From NCBI GenBank assembly GCA_050117315.1, contig JASFMY010000026.1, forward strand, positions 1 to 58,027: DNA of 58,027 nucleotides, given 5' to 3'. Within the stretch, counting starts at the first letter, position 1; every line of letters starts with the position of its first letter. The stretch comes from JANQIV01 sp050117315 (GTDB lineage: Bacteria; Bacteroidota; Ignavibacteria; Ignavibacteriales; Melioribacteraceae). Under the pieces are notes generated by a model. It was not told the DNA's origin. It made no database searches and saw nothing but the letters and a program-made list of their open reading frames with translations. Below, in pieces: positions 50,601-58,027 of the stretch. Both the position numbers and the translations under genes were made by a program.

Positions 50601-50730
50601 ACCTTTGAATACAAATAGTAATCAAGGTATTTCTTTTAATGGAGATTTTAATTTTCATGGAATTAAAGACGTAAATGGATTTATGCGAGAAATGAAAGAT
50701 GTCTTGAGAAGGTATGGAGGTAAATTCTAA
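47602..50730 (+). CDS. tape measure protein
   Basis: 1042 aa from ATG 47602 behind AAGGAG (a TTG at 47578 would place the ribosome site inside the gene). N-terminal TP901-type tape-measure domain (SEMRKKIKEEGLLQAL, ANPNIRAL-like NIRALMG), long Ala/Gly-rich hydrophobic segments near 390-470 and 580-690, then Ser-rich repeats (SIWNSIKSGVSSI, SAWNSIKSKAIST). At about 1.5 angstrom per residue a tail near 150 nm would be expected. Confidence 0.92.
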   Translation: MFIVGRVTAPIDADLSPFQSGLASARGMGSAFASQISNSLKSVSSSMMTVGKSLTKFITVPLAAGVLAAAKFGKDFEKEMSKVVGLVGVSQKQVNSWKSDILSMSPEVAKPPKELAEAMFFVTSAGLRGADALDVLKKSAKASAAGLGETKTIADLVTSAVNAYGIENLSAGQATDILVAAVREGKAEAAELAATMGAVLPLASELGVTFDQVAATQAAMTKTGTNAAEAATQLKSIMAGLIKPSKQAEEQLRAMGTSSSEMRKKIKEEGLLQALMDLREMTNKYGEEAMARVFPNIRALMGVLDLMGNNLEGNKKTFDAVKNSTGSLDKAFKAASETVDFKWNAALSALQANLIKFFEVIKSVAVPVLETLVKAFEFVGNAFASLNPFQQKLVAGFAAMAALIGPVIAGIAAAIGVLGGIIGGVSTVIAAFTAIISTVTVPILAVIGVIGGLVTAFVGLMLSSEKVRGAIFEKFNGIISKLREAAKFIQENADSIKGALMGLIKGIATGNFGDFINNMKNLVPSETMAKIHQAVIGFVEFRDKMIEIRDKIISFKDGFMNAFNSIKNVVTTVIGGIIGAVGGFVSVIAAGFANVKEAVSDSFKEFNVNAIKKAFENIKAVIGPVVTIFKGLGMVIGGAIAAIIGIIVGLFNGIVKAIDNVIAAIMNVISFIGGALGVLVGLFTGNWKLVDESFQNMWNSILDFFGNIVVAIIDLVSGFVEGIVGFFTGLYETLVGGSIVPDMINGIIEWFLTLPARVLEIILGFVMKIIEFFVNLQTKANSIVIALINAIIAAWNDMKSNISKIVSVLIQLVIARFNNFKRNVSTIFNAVRNVLSSIWNSIKSGVSSIVSSLVSLIKSRLSSLRSGISSILSSIKSTFSSAWNSIKSKAISTISGMVSSIKSKIRGIASSAYSSGMAIVNGIKNGINAAASGTIGALKDLVKRLRDLLPFSPAKEGPLRDLDKLNFAGPIKKSLAKANLEVGAFFLKDLMLNEKSIAPQPLNTNSNQGISFNGDFNFHGIKDVNGFMREMKDVLRRYGGKF

Positions 50731-52277
50731 TGTCATTTGTTTTAAAGATTGATAATCAATTTTTGCCTTCAGGAGTAAAAGTTGAGAGTAGAAGTCTAAA
50801 TATTAGTTATGATGAAACTGGCACTCGTGGAGTACTCAGTTTTAATCTAATTGATGAAAATCTATCAGGTAATTTATTTTATTTTCAATCTGTTTGCGGA
50901 AAAGATGTAAAAGTATGGGAAAATGGAACATTGATTTATGGTGGTAAAATTGATACTCCAGACATTGAAAAAATTAATCAAAAACCAACAACACTCCAAT
51001 CAATTACTTGTGTAGATTATAACGAGATTTGCGATAGAAGGCTTGTTAATGAATCATATCCCAAATTAAAGATTTCAGATTTAATAAAAGATGTAATTGA
51101 CAACTATTTAGCAGAGGACGGCATTTGGTATGATGATGATTCTATTGATGAAACATTAAACGAAATATCGGTTAATTGCCCTTATGTTTATTGCTCTACT
51201 TTATTCAATGAACTTGTAGAACTTATAGGGTGGCAATGGTATATTGATGCAAATAAAAAATTCTATCTTGATGATAGAACTATTAACATAGGCCCAGAAA
51301 TTAGAGAAAATACAAATTATTTATGGAGAAGTTTAAAAATCGGACAGGATATTTCAGAATTAAGAAATAAACAAATCCTTAAGAGCGTAAAAGCAGTAAC
51401 AGATGAATTAACAGAGACAGCAAACCCAAACCCTGATAATAATAGAAGTTATTATGTAAGATTTAAATTAAACAATAAACCTAAAATATATATTACTATA
51501 GAAAGATATAAAAATAATCCGAGGGATCAAGATTTAGTTGATCCCAGATACATTGGAATTAATGGTTTAGATACTGACATGTATTGGTATTGGTCAAAAG
51601 CTGATAATACAATTACACAAGATCAAGATCAGGAAGTCCTTACAGAGGGACAATTTTTAGTCTTAAAATATTTCGGACAATACTCAATTGATGTGGTTAA
51701 AGATGATGAAGACTCTATAAATGAAAGAAAGGCGATTGAAGGCGGCTCGGGATTGTATGAAGATGTAGAAAGTGGAGCAAGCATTGAAGGAATAGTTGTT
51801 GCAGAGGAAAAAGCACAAGCATTACTGGATAGATATTCAAGCGTAGCAAATAAAATAATGTTGGCTTCATATAATCACAATTGGAAAAATGGTCAAATTT
51901 GCGATACAATTTTTCCAAACTTCGGCATTAACTCTTTGACTTCAGAGGGTGGAGGATATTTGGTTAGAAATTTAAAAATTGAAGATGTTGGCAACAACTT
52001 GCCGCTTTTACGAAGTGCAACATTTGTGGATGGCACTCAAATTGGTGGATTCGTTAATTTTTTTAAAGAGTGGATGGCAAAAACTAAAGAATTCACTTTA
52101 AGAGAGGATGCACTCGTTGAAAAAGCCTATAATATAAATGAGGAACAAGACTGGAATGGAACTGTTATTATAACTAAGCTTGATTGTTTATACCCTGAAG
52201 ATGATCCCGGTGGACTATATCCATCAAATTTATTATTCCCGGGAACCATTGATACAACTAGGACTGAATACGATTAA
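50730..52277 (+). CDS. baseplate hub / tail-associated protein
   Basis: 515 aa directly behind the tape measure. N-terminal half fits gp27/Tal-type hub domains (Y-D-E-T-G-T-R-G-V-L-S-F-N-L, G-G-K-I-D, C-V-D-Y-N). No peptidase or lysozyme motif is visible. AGGTAA leader. Confidence 0.7.
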   Translation: MSFVLKIDNQFLPSGVKVESRSLNISYDETGTRGVLSFNLIDENLSGNLFYFQSVCGKDVKVWENGTLIYGGKIDTPDIEKINQKPTTLQSITCVDYNEICDRRLVNESYPKLKISDLIKDVIDNYLAEDGIWYDDDSIDETLNEISVNCPYVYCSTLFNELVELIGWQWYIDANKKFYLDDRTINIGPEIRENTNYLWRSLKIGQDISELRNKQILKSVKAVTDELTETANPNPDNNRSYYVRFKLNNKPKIYITIERYKNNPRDQDLVDPRYIGINGLDTDMYWYWSKADNTITQDQDQEVLTEGQFLVLKYFGQYSIDVVKDDEDSINERKAIEGGSGLYEDVESGASIEGIVVAEEKAQALLDRYSSVANKIMLASYNHNWKNGQICDTIFPNFGINSLTSEGGGYLVRNLKIEDVGNNLPLLRSATFVDGTQIGGFVNFFKEWMAKTKEFTLREDALVEKAYNINEEQDWNGTVIITKLDCLYPEDDPGGLYPSNLLFPGTIDTTRTEYD

Positions 52278-52293
52278 AGAGAGGTGATATGAT

Positions 52294-52812
52294 ATGATGA
52301 TAAAAGTAAAAGAAAATCATGGATGGATCGGAAAACTTAGATTAATAAAGAAAGATATGATAACAGGAAAAATTATAACAAATAGGCTTATCTTTAATCG
52401 ATTGATGAATAGTGCTTTAGATGAAGTAATAAAAGCTCTTTATGGAACTGGCGAAACTAATTTATTGTTAAAGCATGTTGCAATTGGTGATGACAACACA
52501 GCAAATTTGGACACTATGACTTCATTAGTTAATGAAGTTTATAGAATTCCGATTATATCAAAAATAAAGACAGGAACTGGAATTGTAACATCTACTGCAA
52601 TATTATTAGATACGGAACCCACTGATTTAAGCGGAATTGTGACAATTAAAGAGGTTGGCTTTTTCTGTGGAAGTGAATCTATAGGTTGGACAGAGGGTAG
52701 CGGAAAAGATACAGGATTAATGATTAGTCGAATAGTTTTAGACCCTGTCGAATCTAAAACAGCAACCGAACAAATAAATTTTGTTCGTGAAGATGAATTT
52801 ACAAGGGGGTAG
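52294..52812 (+). CDS. minor tail/baseplate protein
   Basis: 172 aa. N-x-L-x-x-x-G-W-I-G-K-L start and I-A-I-G-D-D-N-T then V-N-E-V-Y-R pattern seen in upper-baseplate or fibre adaptor proteins. GAGAGGTGAT precedes ATG 52294. Confidence 0.55.
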   Translation: MMIKVKENHGWIGKLRLIKKDMITGKIITNRLIFNRLMNSALDEVIKALYGTGETNLLLKHVAIGDDNTANLDTMTSLVNEVYRIPIISKIKTGTGIVTSTAILLDTEPTDLSGIVTIKEVGFFCGSESIGWTEGSGKDTGLMISRIVLDPVESKTATEQINFVREDEFTRG

Positions 52813-52819
52813 AAAAAAT

Positions 52820-53188
52820 ATGATTTTTCAAATGGATGCTCAAATAGATAAAAATAAAATAAATGATCCTAAATATGTTGAAGAATTTTATAAAAATTTT
52901 TGCAAAAATTATATTGATCAGATAAAAGATAAACTTAATTTTCAGGTTGAATTATTAGAAATTGATAATCCAAAACTAAAAAAAGAAGATCAATTAGAAG
53001 ATCAATTAAAAGAAGATTCAAAAGAAAAAGAACCTAAAAAAATAAATATAATTAGATATAGGATGGAAATGGTTAATCCAGTAATTAAAAAAAATGCAAT
53101 AGAAAAGACTAAAAAACCGCCAAGTTCCCATAAAGCATATACAAAAGAAGAAGCAATAGAAATAAAAAATAATAGGAAGGAGCATTAA
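52820..53188 (+). CDS. hypothetical tail-region protein (122 aa)
   Basis: ATG 52820 behind GGGGG; the longer frame from 52781 overlaps the previous gene without a ribosome site. Charged, helical, Lys/Glu-rich; perhaps a chaperone for the next protein. Confidence 0.5.
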   Translation: MIFQMDAQIDKNKINDPKYVEEFYKNFCKNYIDQIKDKLNFQVELLEIDNPKLKKEDQLEDQLKEDSKEKEPKKINIIRYRMEMVNPVIKKNAIEKTKKPPSSHKAYTKEEAIEIKNNRKEH

Positions 53189-53189
53189 T

Positions 53190-54977
53190 ATGACTGCTTT
53201 TAATGATTTTTTAGAAATAACTTTCAATGATGGAGCATCTCCTCCAATAAATGCAGCTAATTTGAATGCTCTAGAAGGAGTTGTAAATTTAGCCGATAAA
53301 GAATTGGCTAGAAGTGCAAGTTTTAAATTAAAAGAATATTTAAAATATTTTAGACAAAGAAATACAAAGGACATTGATACTTTTCAATCCGATTATTCAG
53401 ATTATTTAAACTATGATCCAACTGGAACATTATCAAATGATTCAGTTTATGGTGGCGACGCTTTTTTAGGAGAGAGAGGATTAAAAGCTTTAATTCCAAT
53501 AGCAACCGCCGATTATTACGATTTTGCCCATAATATTGATACAGTCAATTTAACTGAATTTTTAGATGAAAGCGTATCAAGTACAGACGATTATATTTTT
53601 ATATTTTTTTATATATCAGATATAGCCGCCTATCAAGGAGGAAATATATTTTTTAATATCGGTGATACTTCAGTTTCTAGTACTTATGAATATGATTTTG
53701 ACATAGATGCATGGGGATTTGATACTGGATGGAATGTTGCATGGGCGGCAAAATCTGATTTTTATGTTTGGAGCGGAACTCCAAATTGGAATAATATAGA
53801 TTTCTGGCAAATCCAAATGGATTATAATGCTGGATATCAAAATGAATATATTGTTTTGCAATATATGCAAATGGTTCGGCATGATCCAGATGATTCCGAT
53901 TATTTTAATGCTTTTCAAAAATATTTTGGAACATCTTCAGGTTGGGAAAATCAATTTTCACAATCATATCCAGTATGGACGGTAGTTGATGACGTTGGGC
54001 AGCAAGTTCAAAAACTGGGAATTATAAAGTTAAATCCTGATAACTTTGAACCTCCATTTAGTCCCGGGTATTATAAAAACGGAATGTTAATTTATGAAAA
54101 TATAAATTGTTTTGTAGCTAAATTTGAATGGACCTGTAAGTTGGAAGATGGATTGCCGAGCATGACTTTTTATATCGACTCAACACACTATGCGGAGGTC
54201 TATGCTAGTGCAAGCGAATTAGTTCTATCGGTAGCAAATGGAGGGGCGGCAGTTGATACGACCTATCCTTTTGATACAATTATTGAATTTAATAATAAAC
54301 TCATTATATTTTTTGAAAAATACAATGATAGTATAAGAGTATTAGGATATAAAAATGGTGAAAATCTGGCAATTTGCGAATATGAAACAACATTTACAAG
54401 CCCTGGGGATATATATCTTGGTGTAGCCGAAACAGCTTTTGGGCTTTTAGTTGATTTTGCTATTTCTAATAGTATGAATCAATTACATTTAGTAAATGAA
54501 ACAAAACCAACTATTATAAAAAAAGTTTCTAATCAAACGCTATCAAGCAATACAACATTGCAAAATGATGAGTATTTATGGGCATATTTAAGAGCCGATC
54601 AAGTATATGAAGTATATTTACACTTATCGGCAAGATGTTTAAGCACAACTCCAGACATAAAGCTGGCATGGCAACTTGTAAATACAGCGTTATTGTCGTA
54701 TAGAGGCAATTTAGGACCAGCTCAGTCTAATACAACTTCAAAAGATACGAACATGAAGTCTGCATTATATCATGATGCTGCTTCGGTTGCTTATGGCTTA
54801 GCGGCTTCTGGGGCTCAGCCAACTTTTATTGAAGAAAGATTTCTAGTAAGAGCAAGTCCAACAGGTGGATTAATTAGGCTGCAATGGGCTCAGTATACAA
54901 GCGACGCAAGCACAATAACTGTATTTGCTAGCGGATCATATATAAAATTAACTCCTGTTGATGTAAGCACTTCATAA
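53190..54977 (+). CDS. receptor-binding tail protein
   Basis: 595 aa. Short helical N-terminus for tail attachment, a long Asp/Tyr/Trp-rich body (W-G-F-D-T-G-W-N-V-A-W) with a middle lectin-like stretch (F-V-A-K-F-E-W-T-C...M-T-F-Y-I-D-S-T-H-Y-A-E-V), and a C-terminal beta domain (IRLQWAQYTSDASTI). Likely binds a host surface glycan. AGGAAGGAG precedes it. Confidence 0.7.
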   Translation: MTAFNDFLEITFNDGASPPINAANLNALEGVVNLADKELARSASFKLKEYLKYFRQRNTKDIDTFQSDYSDYLNYDPTGTLSNDSVYGGDAFLGERGLKALIPIATADYYDFAHNIDTVNLTEFLDESVSSTDDYIFIFFYISDIAAYQGGNIFFNIGDTSVSSTYEYDFDIDAWGFDTGWNVAWAAKSDFYVWSGTPNWNNIDFWQIQMDYNAGYQNEYIVLQYMQMVRHDPDDSDYFNAFQKYFGTSSGWENQFSQSYPVWTVVDDVGQQVQKLGIIKLNPDNFEPPFSPGYYKNGMLIYENINCFVAKFEWTCKLEDGLPSMTFYIDSTHYAEVYASASELVLSVANGGAAVDTTYPFDTIIEFNNKLIIFFEKYNDSIRVLGYKNGENLAICEYETTFTSPGDIYLGVAETAFGLLVDFAISNSMNQLHLVNETKPTIIKKVSNQTLSSNTTLQNDEYLWAYLRADQVYEVYLHLSARCLSTTPDIKLAWQLVNTALLSYRGNLGPAQSNTTSKDTNMKSALYHDAASVAYGLAASGAQPTFIEERFLVRASPTGGLIRLQWAQYTSDASTITVFASGSYIKLTPVDVSTS

Positions 54978-55002
54978 AAAATAAATATAGAGGGTAAACA
55001 AA

Positions 55003-55293
55003 ATGCGACAAGACGAATTATTAATTAAGGTAATTGATATACTTGAAAAAGTTGATATGAAAATTGAAAATAATAATACTCAATTAATAAAACATATTTC
55101 AGAAAAGACAGATAAAATTGAGTCTCAGATATCAAATTTTGTTACTAAAGAAGATTGCAATATAAAATCAAAAGAAAATATTAGTATTAGAAAGTTTACC
55201 GCTTTAGGCATAATGTTTGGAGCAATAGGCGGTAGTTTAATTGGTTTAATTGATAAACTGAAAAAATTGATCGAAGTTATATTGAAAGGATGA
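55003..55293 (+). CDS. holin-accessory membrane protein (XhlA-like)
   Basis: 96 aa. Coiled coil at 5-55 then one C-terminal membrane helix (LGIMFGAIGGSLIGLI), like XhlA-type haemolysins that cooperate with holins. GAGGG precedes it. Confidence 0.65.
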   Translation: MRQDELLIKVIDILEKVDMKIENNNTQLIKHISEKTDKIESQISNFVTKEDCNIKSKENISIRKFTALGIMFGAIGGSLIGLIDKLKKLIEVILKG

Positions 55294-55297
55294 TTAT

Positions 55298-55489
55298 ATG
55301 AAAGTTTTAAAAAATATTTTGAAAAATAAAAAATTTATAGCTTCCTTAGTTACCTTAATTATTCTTATTTTAAATGAAAGCAATGTAATAAAAATTAATA
55401 ATGATAATATAGATAATATTGTTAGCATAGTGTTATCATTAATCGCATCTGGTGGGTTTTTATTAACTGATTTCAAAGAAAAAAAATGA
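55298..55489 (+). CDS. putative holin
   Basis: 63 aa with two hydrophobic helices (FIASLVTLIILIL and IVSIVLSLIASGGFLL) and a charged C-terminus: small holin layout. Directly follows the XhlA-like gene; the lysin is encoded on the opposite strand just beyond. Confidence 0.7.
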   Translation: MKVLKNILKNKKFIASLVTLIILILNESNVIKINNDNIDNIVSIVLSLIASGGFLLTDFKEKK

Positions 55490-55515
55490 TATAATATGTA
55501 TATGATCTATTGCGT

Positions 55516-55549
55516 AAAAAAATGAGGAAAAATTATTCCTCATTTTTTT
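55516..55549. terminator. bidirectional terminator
   Basis: AATGAGGAA / TTCCTCATT with flanking A5 and T5 extending the stem and providing T runs for both strands. Ends the structural and lysis operons. Confidence 0.88.
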
Positions 55550-55558
55550 ACTTTAATA

Positions 55559-56287
55559 TTATTTCAAATTATATTTCTTTTTTAAATAACTTTCATAATT
55601 TCTTAAAATATAACATAGTTTACCAAAATCAATATTAGTTTTTTCTTCATAGTCTTCGCCAGTAAACCAACCGTTGTCAAAACCATGTTTTAAAATACCT
55701 GTATAACCTTCATTTGATTTTGGTTTTGTAGCTTCTTTTTTATAAGACTTATTAAAATATTTACATATACCGCGGCATATGTCTTGAGCTGTTTCCTTTT
55801 GGAATGCACTTGACTTTAAAAGTTCAGCTTCTTTTTTATTTGTCATGAACGCCGCTTCAACTAAAATTGCTGTCATTGCTGTTTTTCTTAATACATAAAA
55901 ATCAGCACTTTTTACACCTCTATTATCTTGTTTAGTTCCTTTTAATAGTTCTGTTTGAACTAATGAAGCTAACTTTTTTCCACTAGTGCTGCCGGGATAA
56001 TAATAAGTTTCTACTCCGTCGGCTCCGTTCCATCCTGTTCCATACGCATTGGCATGAATAGACACAAATATATTAACTTTTGCATTATTAGCCCTATTAC
56101 ATCTATCTTGCAAACTATTATCAGATGTCATTGGACTACAGTCGACATAACTAAAACCATTACGTTTTAATTCTGTAATTAAATACTTTTTGACTTTTTC
56201 ATTAAAATAATTTTCATGGTATCCGTCAGGAGTTCTTTTCCCTGCGGTATTATATCCATGACCATCATCAATTCCTATTTTTGCCAT
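55559..56287 (-). CDS. N-acetylmuramoyl-L-alanine amidase (Amidase_3), endolysin
   Basis: 242 aa from ATG 56287 behind GGAGG. Zinc site H10 (D-D-G-H-G), E25, H78 (V-S-I-H-A-N-A) and catalytic E144 (I-L-V-E-A-A-F). A C-terminal piece of about 50 residues (YTGILKHGFDNGWFTGEDYEE) is probably a wall-binding or tetramerising tail. No signal peptide, so holin-dependent. Cleaves the amide between muramic acid and L-Ala of peptidoglycan. Confidence 0.88.
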   Translation of the reverse strand: MAKIGIDDGHGYNTAGKRTPDGYHENYFNEKVKKYLITELKRNGFSYVDCSPMTSDNSLQDRCNRANNAKVNIFVSIHANAYGTGWNGADGVETYYYPGSTSGKKLASLVQTELLKGTKQDNRGVKSADFYVLRKTAMTAILVEAAFMTNKKEAELLKSSAFQKETAQDICRGICKYFNKSYKKEATKPKSNEGYTGILKHGFDNGWFTGEDYEEKTNIDFGKLCYILRNYESYLKKKYNLK

Positions 56288-56291
56288 GTTT

Positions 56292-56636
56292 TCATTCCTC
56301 CATTTTATTATTCTTATTTTTTTCAATTAAATTAAGATAACTTTCTAGTCTTAATTTAATTTTTTCCATTGTTTCTGAAATTATTTGCATTTCTTCAGAC
56401 ATTTTTTTTTGATTATGCTTAAATAGATGAATTGTTTCGTTCATGAATTTATAAGCTTCATCCATATCCTTAACCAATGATTTAGTCTTATTTCTAAATT
56501 TATCAATTTCAAATATAGCTTTTAAAAATTTAGAAACAACAAATAAAAATGACGAAACTAATAATACTATGTATATTGGAATAACTAATGAATTTAAAAC
56601 ATTTAATAGACTATCATTTATTTTCATTATTAACAA
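56292..56636 (-). CDS. membrane protein with coiled coil (114 aa)
   Basis: Hydrophobic helix at 17-35 (LVIPIYIVLLVSSFLFVV), then a long coiled coil. TTG 56636 lies 11 bases after GGGAGA; ATG 56627 is an alternative. Sits between the repressor and lysin genes: second holin, pinholin-like or lysis regulator. Confidence 0.6.
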   Translation of the reverse strand: MLIMKINDSLLNVLNSLVIPIYIVLLVSSFLFVVSKFLKAIFEIDKFRNKTKSLVKDMDEAYKFMNETIHLFKHNQKKMSEEMQIISETMEKIKLRLESYLNLIEKNKNNKMEE

Positions 56637-56802
56637 TTTTTAAAAATTCTCCCTTCTCATAATTTTTTATATATAATTCTATAGCTTTTTTTACTTCATC
56701 TTTTATTTTAAGTTTATTTCTAGTACAAATGAGTTTAAATTCAATATATAAATCATCTTCAATTTGCACATTTAGCGAAGTTGTTTCTTTTTCTTTTGTC
56801 AA
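56614..56802 (-). CDS. ribbon-helix-helix protein (62 aa)
   Basis: TTG 56802 follows a perfect GGAGGTGATC. T-T-S-L-N-V-Q-I-E-D-D-L-Y-I-E-F-K forms strand and first helix, K-I-K-D-E-V-K-K-A-I-E-L-Y-I the second: Arc/ParG-like. First gene of the lysin operon and likely its repressor. Confidence 0.7.
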   Translation of the reverse strand: MTKEKETTSLNVQIEDDLYIEFKLICTRNKLKIKDEVKKAIELYIKNYEKGEFLKIVNNENK

Positions 56803-56821
56803 GAAGATCACCTCCACCGTA

Positions 56822-56850
56822 ATTATAAAACTATTTTACATATTAGTCAA
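56822..56850 (-). promoter_or_regulatory. lysin-operon promoter (TTGACT-17-TATAAT) with repeated operator motif
   Basis: - strand -35 at 56845-56850 and -10 at 56822-56827. AAACTATT repeats at 56828, 56854 and 56862, two within AAACTATTTTAC, cover promoter and upstream DNA: probable sites for the RHH protein. Confidence 0.75.
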
Positions 56851-56882
56851 ATAAAACTATTAAACTATTTTACTAAAATGTA

Positions 56883-56911
56883 TATACATTTTTATGTTTT
56901 TATTATATAAT
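56883..56911 (+). promoter_or_regulatory. recT promoter candidate
   Basis: TATAAT at 56906-56911 with a weak -35 (TATACA) 17 bases upstream, 34 bases before the recT start. Confidence 0.6.
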
Positions 56912-56944
56912 AGAGTTAAATAAAGGCTTGAAGGGAGAAAGAAT

Positions 56945-58027
56945 ATGAATAATAATTTAATTAGACAAGGTTGTAATGTAACTTATGAGAGTGAAAATGG
57001 TAATGTTCAATTAAGCTTGGACATAGTAAGAAATGTAATAGCTAAAGGCAAAGATTTTAGTGAAATGGAGATATATTCATTCATTAAATTGTGTCAATAT
57101 CAGAGGTTAAACCCATTTCTTGGCGAGGCACATTTAATTAAGTTTGGGGATAATGTCCAAATGGTTGTTGGCATTGATGTATTCACTAATAGATTGGATG
57201 AGCATCCAATGTGTGAAGGATGGACAGCCGGATTAATTTTGTTAAAAGATAACAATGTGACTGAAAGAACAGGAACATTTTATCTTAAAAATCATGGCGA
57301 ACAGATAGTTGGGGCATGGTTTAAAGCCCAAAGAAAAGATTGGAAAAGAGAATTTGAATGGAGTGTTACGTTCTCTGAGTTTTATAAAGAATATTATGAT
57401 AAAAAAAGTCAAAAAACAAAACCATTAAAAAATTGGGCAGAAATGCCCGCAACCATGATTGTAAAATGTGCTATAGCTTCAGGAGCTAGAAAATTATTTA
57501 CAAAAGACTTTAAGGGTGTTTATAGCTCGGAAGAAATAGGAGTTGAAACAAATCCAGAAAATATTATTGATATTCCAATTGATGATAATAATAATATAAA
57601 TAATATAACAAATGAAGATATTAATATTAATCAAAAAGATATAGATAATATTTATAAAGCAATGAGATCAAATATTCTAAAATTAAATAGTGAGGATGAA
57701 TATAGAATAATTGAATATGTTATAAAAAAATTAATTCAACAAGACAAATTAAAAGAAAAAACTGTCTTATCGAATATTCCTAAAAACAAATTAAGTTTTG
57801 TGATCGAAGGAATAAAACAAACAATTTCACTCTATGAAAAGAAAGAACTTGAAAAAAAATCAAATAATAAGAATGAAGAAAAGGTAATTGAAATGGAGTA
57901 TAAGAAAGAAGATAGTAAAAATAACCTAGAAACTACAGATAATAAAAAGACTAACAAAGATAATGATAATAAAAAAGAAACTAATAAAACGCAAAAAACT
58001 AATGAAAAAAAGCAGGAAAAGAAGGAG
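56945..58027 (+). CDS. recT: RecT/Bet-type single-strand annealing protein (5' part)
   Basis: 361 codons to the window edge; with 128-163 the full protein is 372 aa. The RecT/Bet core spans about 20-190: C-Q-Y-Q-R-L-N-P-F-L-G-E-A-H-L-I-K-F-G, V-V-G-I-D-V-F-T, K-T-K-P-L-K-N-W-A-E-M-P-A-T-M, K-C-A-I-A-S-G-A-R-K. After residue about 210 it is Asn/Asp/Lys-rich and disordered. Anneals ssDNA for recombination-dependent replication. AAGGGAG precedes ATG 56945. Confidence 0.88.
   Translation, partial: MNNNLIRQGCNVTYESENGNVQLSLDIVRNVIAKGKDFSEMEIYSFIKLCQYQRLNPFLGEAHLIKFGDNVQMVVGIDVFTNRLDEHPMCEGWTAGLILLKDNNVTERTGTFYLKNHGEQIVGAWFKAQRKDWKREFEWSVTFSEFYKEYYDKKSQKTKPLKNWAEMPATMIVKCAIASGARKLFTKDFKGVYSSEEIGVETNPENIIDIPIDDNNNINNITNEDININQKDIDNIYKAMRSNILKLNSEDEYRIIEYVIKKLIQQDKLKEKTVLSNIPKNKLSFVIEGIKQTISLYEKKELEKKSNNKNEEKVIEMEYKKEDSKNNLETTDNKKTNKDNDNKKETNKTQKTNEKKQEKKE
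57901..58027. repeat. right copy of the 127-bp terminal overlap
   Basis: Identical to 1-127; marks circular closure. Confidence 0.95.

Overview
The window is a complete, circularly closed genome of a tailed phage. Its first 127 bases recur exactly as its last 127 (57901-58027), and a recT-type gene starting at 56945 runs off the right end and finishes at 163 in the same frame. The unique circle is therefore about 57.9 kb. The DNA is very AT-rich. Genes carry strong AGGAGG-type ribosome binding sites, use TTG starts often, and use TGA as a stop. This points to a low-GC Gram-positive (Bacillota) host; the species cannot be told from the sequence. A long tape measure, a tail tube with no sheath gene, HK97-type capsid genes and SPP1-type portal and terminase indicate a siphovirus. 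No integrase or transposase is visible.

Layout. (1) 56945-6834, + strand: recombination and early genes: RecT/Bet-type annealing protein (across the junction), AbrB-like protein, RecD2-like helicase, GIY-YIG nuclease, XRE regulator, ERCC4-type nuclease and many small unknown proteins. (2) 6904-7613: gene-poor convergent zone holding 20 copies of a TGCTA/TAGCA motif and three terminators. (3) 7614-12449, - strand: small zinc-ribbon and unknown proteins, a DUF927-type replication ATPase and a second AbrB-like protein behind an operator-containing promoter. (4) 12470-13087: AT-rich non-coding region with 13 GTTAC/GTAAC motifs, a candidate replication origin. (5) 13088-15953, - strand: FtsK/TcpA-type translocase with small membrane proteins and a likely RHH repressor, resembling a plasmid or conjugation module. 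(6) 15954-21800, + strand: a promoter-terminator unit for an apparent small RNA, then mostly unknown genes. (7) 21849-28860: ParB-like protein, TAGT-like glycosyltransferase, TerS, TerL, portal, minor capsid protein. (8) 30001-39281: a glycan cassette inserted in the head-gene block, with PseB, PseC, a short NeuB-like synthase, an SpsF/NeuA-like cytidylyltransferase, a PseH-like acetyltransferase, a capsule-type glycosyltransferase, an IspD/TarI-like cytidylyltransferase, an SDR reductase and a TagF-like transferase. It also holds a Tad1/Acb2-like candidate anti-defence protein. (9) 39680-42342: RING-like zinc-finger and RHH pair on the - strand, a mirror-image divergent promoter, and a CHC2/Toprim primase. 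(10) 42508-55489: scaffold, capsid, connectors, tail tube, frameshifted tail chaperone, tape measure, baseplate, receptor-binding protein, holin candidates. (11) 55559-56802, - strand: amidase endolysin, membrane protein and RHH repressor.

How it fits together. Four near-identical strong promoters (638, 6416, 16062, 16261) probably drive early transcription and one small RNA. Replication seems self-supplied (DUF927 ATPase, primase, RecD2, RecT). The lack of an integrase together with the FtsK-like module and repeat arrays fits an extrachromosomal (phage-plasmid) or strictly lytic life; the sequence alone does not decide. The most unusual content is the nine-gene pathway that appears to make a CMP-nonulosonate and a CDP-alditol with matching transferases, sited between the minor capsid and scaffold genes. 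It could remodel the host surface (receptor masking) or decorate the virion.
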